From assembly GCF_040649515.1 (NCBI RefSeq), contig NZ_JBEZFP010000173.1, positions 1-18,585 on the forward strand: DNA of 18,585 bases. The letters run 5' to 3'. Position numbers and translations under genes: made by a program. Source of the stretch: Yinghuangia elevatio. Lineage in GTDB: Bacteria > Actinomycetota > Actinomycetes > Streptomycetales > Streptomycetaceae. The notes beneath the pieces were generated by a model. That model did not search any database, was not told the DNA's origin, and worked only from the letters and a program-made list of their open reading frames with translations. This document shows positions 14,152 through 18,585 of the stretch, piece after piece; the stretch's first letter is position 1, and each line of letters opens with the position of its first letter.

Positions 14152-15159
14152 TCAGTCACTGGCGCACGCCCGGGCGGTGTGGACCGTGGTGGCCGTGAGG
14201 TAGAAGGCGTCCGGGCGCCACAGGATCCCGGTCGGGGCACCGTCGTCGACAAGCCTGTCCAGCGTCTCGCGGTCCTGGGCATCGAGTTCGGTGTCCAACA
14301 GCGAGCGCAGGCGCGTCAGATGGTTGTGCAACTGCTCGCGGGCGGCCAGGCCCAGGGGCGCCGGGTGGTCCGTGAGGAACGTCCGGGACCCGGTAGGCAC
14401 CAGCCCGGCGGCCGCCAGCATTGCCGGCCAGTCCTCGACCAGCGAGACGGCGCCCGGGAGTTCGGCACGCATCGCGGCGAAGCGCGCCTCGTTGGCGACC
14501 TCCAGGCGCGGCAGCAGCCCGGGTCGGCCGATGCCAATGTCACGGGGCAGGAACCGCAGCGGCAGGCCGCGCTCGCCCACCGCGAGGACGCCGCCGGGGC
14601 GGAGCCGGGCCGCCAGGTCGCGCAACGCCGCCTGCTGGTCCCCGAAGTGGTGCACGACGTCGCTCGTCCACACCAGGTCGGCGGACGGCAACTCGGTGAA
14701 CGCGTCCGGCAGATCCGCCTTCCGGGTCACCAGGCGGTCGGCAAGGCCCCGTTCGGCCGCCCGGGCACGTACGCGCGCCAACAGGCCGTCGGCCTGGTCG
14801 ACCGCGACGACCTCGGCCCGCGGGAACGCCCCGGCGAGCACGCACGCGGCCACGCCCGGGCCGCTTCCGACGTCGAGGACGCGCGCGACCGCGTCTCCGT
14901 CGCCCACCAACTCGCCCAGCCACGCCGCGGCTTGCTCAAGCGCCGGCATCTGGAGCTCCGCGCCGCGCTCCAGCAGCGGGCCCAGTTCGTCCCAGTCGAC
15001 GTCGTGGGCGCCTTCGCCATGGTTGTGCGAGTGCGAGTGCTTGTGGTCGTGCTTGTGGTGCTGGTCATGCTGGTGTCCGTGCGCGTGCTCGCGGCTCGCG
15101 GCGCGGTCCTGCGGTTCGCCGTGCTGGTCGCCGTGTTGGCGGCTTTGCTGACCGGTCAT
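14152..15159 (-). CDS. SAM-dependent class I methyltransferase with a His-rich N-terminus
   Basis: Predicted 335-residue methyltransferase. Residues 1-52 form a disordered, His-rich region with 15 His between positions 9 and 52 (for example HQHDQHHKHDHKHSHSHNHG), likely to bind Zn, Ni, Co or Cu. The Rossmann methyltransferase domain follows, with motif I VLDVGSGPGVAACVLA (94-109), the acidic strand end VVAVDQ, and LVWTSDVVHHFGDQ then LRPGGVLAVGERG (motifs IV to VI). The last 130 residues would form the substrate region. The ATG at 15159 has GAGG about 9 nt upstream; an ATG at 15168 has its purine tract touching the start. It lies 75 bp downstream of the flavoprotein gene, probably one operon. 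The acceptor is unknown. Confidence 0.87.
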   Translation of the reverse strand: MTGQQSRQHGDQHGEPQDRAASREHAHGHQHDQHHKHDHKHSHSHNHGEGAHDVDWDELGPLLERGAELQMPALEQAAAWLGELVGDGDAVARVLDVGSGPGVAACVLAGAFPRAEVVAVDQADGLLARVRARAAERGLADRLVTRKADLPDAFTELPSADLVWTSDVVHHFGDQQAALRDLAARLRPGGVLAVGERGLPLRFLPRDIGIGRPGLLPRLEVANEARFAAMRAELPGAVSLVEDWPAMLAAAGLVPTGSRTFLTDHPAPLGLAAREQLHNHLTRLRSLLDTELDAQDRETLDRLVDDGAPTGILWRPDAFYLTATTVHTARACASD

Positions 15160-15234
15160 GTTTCTCATCCTCTTCTCGGGGCGCGGCGTCGATGCGAGGC
15201 GCGCGGGGGTGGGCCGACCTGGCATACGGGAGCG

Positions 15235-16350
15235 TCAGTGGACCGGGGCCGGGGAGAACGGCGGCAGGTACGCGGCAGTCCGCCGACTCGCGACCGCGTG
15301 CGCGACGTCCTCTTCGACGAGCTCGATGTTGAGCGCGAAGGCCGCGGCGGCCCCCATTCCGGCCGCGGTGACGACCTGGGCACGCGGATCGCGGACATTC
15401 CCGATCGCCAGGACCCCGGGGACGCTGGTACGGCCCGCCTGGTCCGCGACCACCCACCCGTTCTCGTCGGCCGCGCAGCCGAGTGCGGCGAGCAGCGTGT
15501 CGTGCGGCACCATCTGCGGGAGCACGAACACCGCCTCGCGCGCCACCACCCGCCCGTCCGCGAGTTCGACGCCGCTCAGCGCGTCGGCGGCCGTGTCGAC
15601 GACGACGCGCTTCACCGCGCCCTCGACGACCCGTACCCCGCGGGCCGCCAGCCGCTCCGCCTGCTCCGGCCGCAGCTCCGCGGTGTGCCAGAACAACACG
15701 ACGTCCTGGGACCACTGCCGCAGCAGCAGCGCGTGGTCCACGGACCCGGGGTGGGTGCCCAGCACGCCGAGTGGCCGATCGCGTACCTCGTAGCCATGGC
15801 AGTACGGGCAGTGCAGCACGTCGCGGCCCCAGCGCTCACGCAGCCCCGGGATGTCGGGCAGGACGTCGCGCAGCCCGGTCGCGACCACGATCCGCCGGGC
15901 CCACAGCACCGGCCCGCCGGACAGCGTCACGTGGAATCCGGCGGCCACGGCGCTGCCCGCGCCCGGGCGTGCGCGGCCGGCGGCGTCCGCGTCGTCGACC
16001 GCCTCGATGCCGTCGACCCGGGCGTCGATCAGGTGCACGCCGTACCCCGCGACCTCGGCCCGGCCGACCGCCAGAAGCTCGGCCGGTGCCATGCCGTCGC
16101 GCGACAGGAACCCCTGCATGTGGGCCGCGGGCGCGTTCCGCGGCTCGCCCGCGTCGACGACCGCGACGCGGCGGCGTGCCCGCCCGAGCACCAGCGCGGC
16201 GTTCAGCCCGCCCGCGCCGGCCCCGACGATCACCACGTCGTACCGGCCCGCCTCGTCGGCACCCTGCGCGCCACCCGCGCGAAGCGCCTGGACCGCGGGG
16301 CCCGCCTGGACCACGCCGCCCGCCTCGACCGCTCCCCTTGTCTGCACCAT
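15235..16350 (-). CDS. Thioredoxin-reductase-like FAD/NAD(P) oxidoreductase (CPYC type)
   Basis: Predicted 371-residue flavoprotein of the pyridine nucleotide-disulfide oxidoreductase class II fold. After a variable Ala/Gly-rich leader of about 36 residues comes the FAD loop DVVIVGAGAGGLNAALVLG (38-56). VVATGLRD (155-162) precedes the redox-active pair in HCPYCHGYE (180-188, Cys181 and Cys184), which replaces the CATC of true thioredoxin reductases. The final VPGVLAIGNVRDPRAQVVTA is the C-terminal FAD contact, with GN where GD is usual. The ATG at 16350 has GGAGGTGGTCGAC just upstream, an excellent site; the longer frame to 16398 is not needed. It heads a likely operon with the His-rich methyltransferase and is divergent from the XRE-cupin regulator. 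Confidence 0.88.
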   Translation of the reverse strand: MVQTRGAVEAGGVVQAGPAVQALRAGGAQGADEAGRYDVVIVGAGAGGLNAALVLGRARRRVAVVDAGEPRNAPAAHMQGFLSRDGMAPAELLAVGRAEVAGYGVHLIDARVDGIEAVDDADAAGRARPGAGSAVAAGFHVTLSGGPVLWARRIVVATGLRDVLPDIPGLRERWGRDVLHCPYCHGYEVRDRPLGVLGTHPGSVDHALLLRQWSQDVVLFWHTAELRPEQAERLAARGVRVVEGAVKRVVVDTAADALSGVELADGRVVAREAVFVLPQMVPHDTLLAALGCAADENGWVVADQAGRTSVPGVLAIGNVRDPRAQVVTAAGMGAAAAFALNIELVEEDVAHAVASRRTAAYLPPFSPAPVH

Positions 16351-16392
16351 GTCGACCACCTCCGACGCCAGCGTGTCGCGACGGTCCTCATC

Positions 16393-16410
16393 CGGCAATC
16401 ATTGTTGCCG
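16393..16410. promoter_or_regulatory. 18-bp dyad between the flavoprotein and XRE-cupin genes
   Basis: CGGCAA (16393-16398) and TTGCCG (16405-16410) are a perfect inverted repeat with a 6-bp AT-richer centre (TCATTG), placed in the 81-bp divergent gap. Its position fits an operator for the adjacent XRE-cupin protein controlling both directions; binding is inferred. Confidence 0.55.
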
Positions 16411-16431
16411 TTTCCGGGAATCGGGGATCCA

Positions 16432-17031
16432 ATGGTCGGCATGGAGCACTCACCCGCAATCGCCCAGGCCCTGACCGAGGTCGGTCCGCGGCTCCGCCGC
16501 CTGCGCACCGAGCGCGGTGTCACGCTCGGCGCGTTGGCCGAGGCCACCGGGATCTCGAAGAGCACGCTGTCGCGCCTGGAGTCGGGGCAGCGGCGTCCGA
16601 GCCTGGAGCTGCTGCTGCCGATCGCCCAGGCGCACCAGGTGCCGCTGGACGAGTTGGTCAACGCGCCGGAGGTCGGCGATCCGCGCGTACGCATGACGGC
16701 CCGGCACGTGAACGGCAACGTCGTGCTGCCGCTGACCCGGCACCCGGGCCCGCTCCAGTCCTACAAGATGGTGCTGCCGAAGTCCCGGTCGAATCCGGAC
16801 CCGTGCACGCATGAGGGCTACGAGTGGCTGTACGTCCTCTCCGGGCGCCTGCGCCTGGTCCTCGGCGAGCACGACGTCATCCTGGGGCCCGGCGAGGCCG
16901 CGGAGTTCGACACGCGCGTACCGCACTGGTTCGGGACCACGGGCGAGGAACCCGTGGAGCTGCTCAGCCTGTTCGGCCGCCAGGGCGAGCGTATGCACGT
17001 ACGCGCCAAGCCCCGCGCGAAGACGACGTGA
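16432..17031 (+). CDS. XRE family transcriptional regulator with C-terminal cupin domain
   Basis: Predicted 199-residue regulator. The N-terminal Cro/C1-type HTH (about 18-75) reads VGPRLRRLRTERGVTLGALA, with recognition region TGISKSTLSRLESGQRRPS (39-57). The C-terminal cupin_2 barrel (about 105-185) contains CTHEGYEWLYVLSGRLRLVL (125-144), GPGEAAEFDTRVPHWF (152-167) and putative metal or ligand residues His127, Glu128 or Glu131, and His165. The ATG at 16432 has GGGGA 4 nt upstream; an ATG at 16441 is a shorter option. It is divergent from the flavoprotein-methyltransferase operon and is the likely local regulator, sensing a small ligand or metal through the cupin. Confidence 0.93.
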   Translation: MVGMEHSPAIAQALTEVGPRLRRLRTERGVTLGALAEATGISKSTLSRLESGQRRPSLELLLPIAQAHQVPLDELVNAPEVGDPRVRMTARHVNGNVVLPLTRHPGPLQSYKMVLPKSRSNPDPCTHEGYEWLYVLSGRLRLVLGEHDVILGPGEAAEFDTRVPHWFGTTGEEPVELLSLFGRQGERMHVRAKPRAKTT

Positions 17032-17070
17032 CATGACACGCACGGGGCCCGGCGACGTACCGGCACACGG

Positions 17071-17286
17071 TCAGCCCACGCTGTGCTCCACCACGGAGTG
17101 ATGTTCGCACTGCACGGAGTAGGCCGCATCGGCCGGCATCTGCACCGCCGGCTGCTCGCAGGCCCCCACGGTGGTCTGGTTCCAGTTGCCGTCGACGCCG
17201 ATGTCGGCGCCCGCCGGAGCCGCCCAGGACAGCAGGGCCGCGGCGACGGCGCCCGCGGCGAACGCGGTGTTGGTGATCTTGGTCAT
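17071..17286 (-). CDS. Small secreted protein of unknown function
   Basis: A 71-residue precursor. MTKITNTAFAAGAVAAALLS and the following WAAPAGA form a Sec signal peptide with a good cleavage context (APAGA then D, near residue 27), leaving a mature peptide of about 44 residues. It contains NWNQTTVGACEQPAVQ, a second Cys at 60 that could form a disulfide with Cys43, and a His-rich end (CEHHSVVEHSVG). It lacks chaplin-type repeats, and I recognise no family. The ATG at 17286 is preceded by GGTGGGG. It converges on the XRE-cupin gene (39-bp gap) and is divergent from the cyclophilin gene. Confidence 0.75.
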   Translation of the reverse strand: MTKITNTAFAAGAVAAALLSWAAPAGADIGVDGNWNQTTVGACEQPAVQMPADAAYSVQCEHHSVVEHSVG

Positions 17287-17436
17287 GTCCCCACCAACGA
17301 GTGTCCCGCCGCCCCGACACGCTCGGGGTGGATGGCGGCGGCACCGCGCGGCACCGAATCTCCTATGCTCGACCGGGTGGACCGGCCGGGAGGTCGGTTC
17401 GCAGACATGCACTCAAGTCCAGGAGGGTCCCCCACA
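17287..17436. promoter_or_regulatory. Divergent promoter region of the secreted-protein and cyclophilin genes
   Basis: A 150-bp non-coding gap. TATGCT at 17364-17369 is a possible -10 box (TANNNT) for the cyclophilin transcript, without a convincing -35 partner. AGGAGGG at 17421-17427 is the cyclophilin ribosome binding site. Confidence 0.35.
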
Positions 17437-17940
17437 GTGGGTGAGAACGTCTACTTCAAGGTCTCGGCCGACGGCCAGAGCCTCGGCACGATCACGTTCA
17501 AGCTGTACGACGACGTCGTGCCGGACACCGCGCGGAACTTCCGTGAGCTGGCGACCGGCCAGAACGGCTTCGGCTACGCGGGGTCCACGTTCCACCGCGT
17601 GATCCCGGACTTCATGCTCCAGGGCGGCGACTTCACCGCCGGCAACGGCACCGGTGGCAAGAGCATCTACGGCAACAAGTTCCCGGACGAGAACTTCCAG
17701 CTGAAGCACACCAAGCCGGGCCTGCTGAGCATGGCCAACGCGGGGCCGAACACCAACGGCTCGCAGTTCTTCATCACCACGATCGTGACCGACTGGCTCG
17801 ACGGCAAGCACGTCGTGTTCGGCGAGGTCGTGGACGGCATGGAGGTCGTCAAGGCGATCGAGGCGCTGGGCTCCAGCGGCGGCCGCACCAGCAAGAAGGT
17901 CGTCATCGACGAGTCCGGCGTCGTCGGCGCCAAGGGCTGA
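17437..17940 (+). CDS. ppiA: Peptidyl-prolyl cis-trans isomerase, cyclophilin A type
   Basis: Predicted 167-residue cytoplasmic proline isomerase, the usual length for a single-domain cyclophilin. The active-site and fold signatures are complete: TARNFRELATG (about 29-39), FHRVIPDFMLQGGDFTAGNG, GPNTNGSQFFITT and KHVVFGEVVDGMEVV. These are closer to eukaryotic CypA than to E. coli PpiA, as reported for Streptomyces cyclophilins. The GTG at 17437 (MGENVYFKVSADG) has AGGAGGG 9 nt upstream; upstream in-frame codons lack family similarity. The thpR gene starts 25 bp after the stop, so the two probably share a transcript. Confidence 0.95.
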   Translation: MGENVYFKVSADGQSLGTITFKLYDDVVPDTARNFRELATGQNGFGYAGSTFHRVIPDFMLQGGDFTAGNGTGGKSIYGNKFPDENFQLKHTKPGLLSMANAGPNTNGSQFFITTIVTDWLDGKHVVFGEVVDGMEVVKAIEALGSSGGRTSKKVVIDESGVVGAKG

Positions 17941-17965
17941 CCGACGCGACGCATCGGGACAGGCG

Positions 17966-18571
17966 ATGGCCGACTTCGCGGAGGAGCACGAACCGCCCGC
18001 GACCGTACGCCTGTTCATCGCGGTCGCGCCGCCCGACGACGCCAAGGCGGAGTTGGCGGACGCGCTCGCTCCGGTGTACGAGGCGCATCCCCGGCTGCGC
18101 CGGAACCGCATCGAGGACTGGCACATCACGCTGGCCTTCCTCGGTGAGCTTCCGTCCGACGTGGTTCCCGCGCTGCGTACGGCACTTGAGGCCGTCGCGG
18201 CGTCGCACCCGGCACTCGAGCTGGAGTTGTCCGGGGCCGGGCACTTCGACGACCGGGTGCTGTGGTGCGGCCTGCGCGGCGAGGTGGCCGGACTGCACCG
18301 GCTGGCCTCGGCGGCCCGGGCCGCGGTGGCGGCGAGCGGCGTGCGGTTCGACGACCGCCCGCTGAGCCCGCACCTCACGCTGGCCCGGGCGCGGCGCGAC
18401 AACCCGGACGGGGTGCCGCAGGCCGCCGCCGAGTTGTCCGGCTTCACCGGGCGGCCCTGGCGCGCGGAACGCCTCCACTTGGTGGGCAGCAACTTCGGCA
18501 GGGGCCCGGGGCCGATCCGCTATCGCGATGTCGCCTCCTGGCCGCTGACGGGCGGTGCCCCGCCGCGCTAG
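17966..18571 (+). CDS. thpR: RNA 2',3'-cyclic phosphodiesterase ThpR (2H phosphoesterase)
   Basis: Predicted 201-residue LigT/ThpR enzyme, which hydrolyses RNA 2',3'-cyclic phosphates and can ligate 2'-5' tRNA halves in vitro. Both catalytic HxTx motifs are present: DWHITLAFLGEL (His53, Thr55) and LSPHLTLARARR (His136, Thr138). The start of the fold, TVRLFIAVAPPDDAK (13-27), is typical, and the length is near the family norm of about 180-200. The ATG at 17966 follows GGGACAGGCG. It lies 25 bp behind the cyclophilin gene on the same strand, so cotranscription is likely. A hairpin straddles its stop codon. Confidence 0.93.
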   Translation: MADFAEEHEPPATVRLFIAVAPPDDAKAELADALAPVYEAHPRLRRNRIEDWHITLAFLGELPSDVVPALRTALEAVAASHPALELELSGAGHFDDRVLWCGLRGEVAGLHRLASAARAAVAASGVRFDDRPLSPHLTLARARRDNPDGVPQAAAELSGFTGRPWRAERLHLVGSNFGRGPGPIRYRDVASWPLTGGAPPR

Positions 18572-18585
18572 TCGCGACGGGGCAC
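18555..18585 (+). terminator. Hairpin straddling the thpR stop codon
   Basis: GTGCCCCG at 18555-18562 pairs perfectly with CGGGGCAC at 18578-18585, with an inner CGCG pair (18564-18567 with 18573-18576). The window ends at the last paired base, so any T-run after it cannot be seen. Confidence 0.5.

Noticed and set aside
15000..15110. A Val/Leu-rich plus-strand stretch that looks like a membrane helix
   Set aside because: It is the complement of the His-codon run of the methyltransferase; CAC/CAT codons read as GTG/ATG on the other strand.
14146..17031. A 961-codon plus-strand frame running into the XRE-cupin gene
   Set aside because: Everything before 16432 is antisense to the methyltransferase and flavoprotein genes, which have clear motifs; the frame stays open only because of high GC.
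1..18585. A CRISPR array, biosynthetic core genes or a defence island
   Set aside because: No spaced palindromic repeats, no PKS/NRPS/terpene domains and no nuclease, helicase or toxin-antitoxin families were seen. The genes are mostly stand-alone enzymes with local regulators.

Overview
The window reads as chromosomal DNA from a high-GC actinomycete, most likely a Streptomyces-type organism (Streptomycetaceae). The signs are very GC-rich third codon positions, frequent GTG starts, an Erm-type 23S rRNA methylase, a eukaryote-like cyclophilin, CYTH-CHAD and XRE-cupin proteins, and GC-rich hairpins between convergent genes. I see no rRNA, tRNA, CRISPR array, complete insertion sequence or phage module. 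The taxon is inferred from style and families, not from a marker gene.

Layout. Positions 1-446 are non-coding and hold an extreme G-run/C-run inverted repeat. A GH16 glucanase-like exoprotein (447-1991, +) ends at a perfect 15-bp hairpin. A CYTH-CHAD polyphosphate-type protein (2192-3829, +) converges on a hemerythrin-like protein (4033-4758, -). Next comes a damaged zone: an amidohydrolase remnant without its N-terminal half (4857-5276, -) and about 400 bp with no recognisable gene. From 5660 to 6952 (+) lies an erm methylase unit with a candidate promoter, a small leader ORF carrying five Cys codons in a row, and a long leader RNA. Facing it are a flavin monooxygenase and a small membrane protein (8522-6995, -). 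An inositol-monophosphatase-family protein (8665-9714, +) converges, across an 18-bp perfect hairpin, on a coiled-coil protein of unknown function (9801-10748, -). Then come an alpha/beta hydrolase (11009-11734, -), a small two-helix membrane protein (11827-12015, -) and a TetR regulator (12134-12739, -) divergent from an MDR-family reductase (12891-13967, +), with a 23-bp operator-like dyad between the last two. A thioredoxin-reductase-like flavoprotein and a His-rich methyltransferase (16350-14152, -) are divergent from an XRE-cupin regulator (16432-17031, +). The window closes with a small secreted protein (17071-17286, -), a cyclophilin (17437-17940, +) and ThpR (17966-18571, +).

The strongest lead is the erm leader. 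The 10-mer CGCCTGCCCG occurs at 5884-5893 and 6137-6146, with 9 of its 10 bases at 5942-5950, and its exact reverse complement lies at 5995-6004. The last copy also forms one arm of a hairpin that buries the erm ribosome binding site. This is the 1:2/3:4 versus 2:3 design of translational attenuators known from inducible erm genes, here with a leader peptide I do not recognise. A second lead is the flavoprotein/His-rich methyltransferase/XRE-cupin locus, which suggests a regulated redox or metal-linked function.
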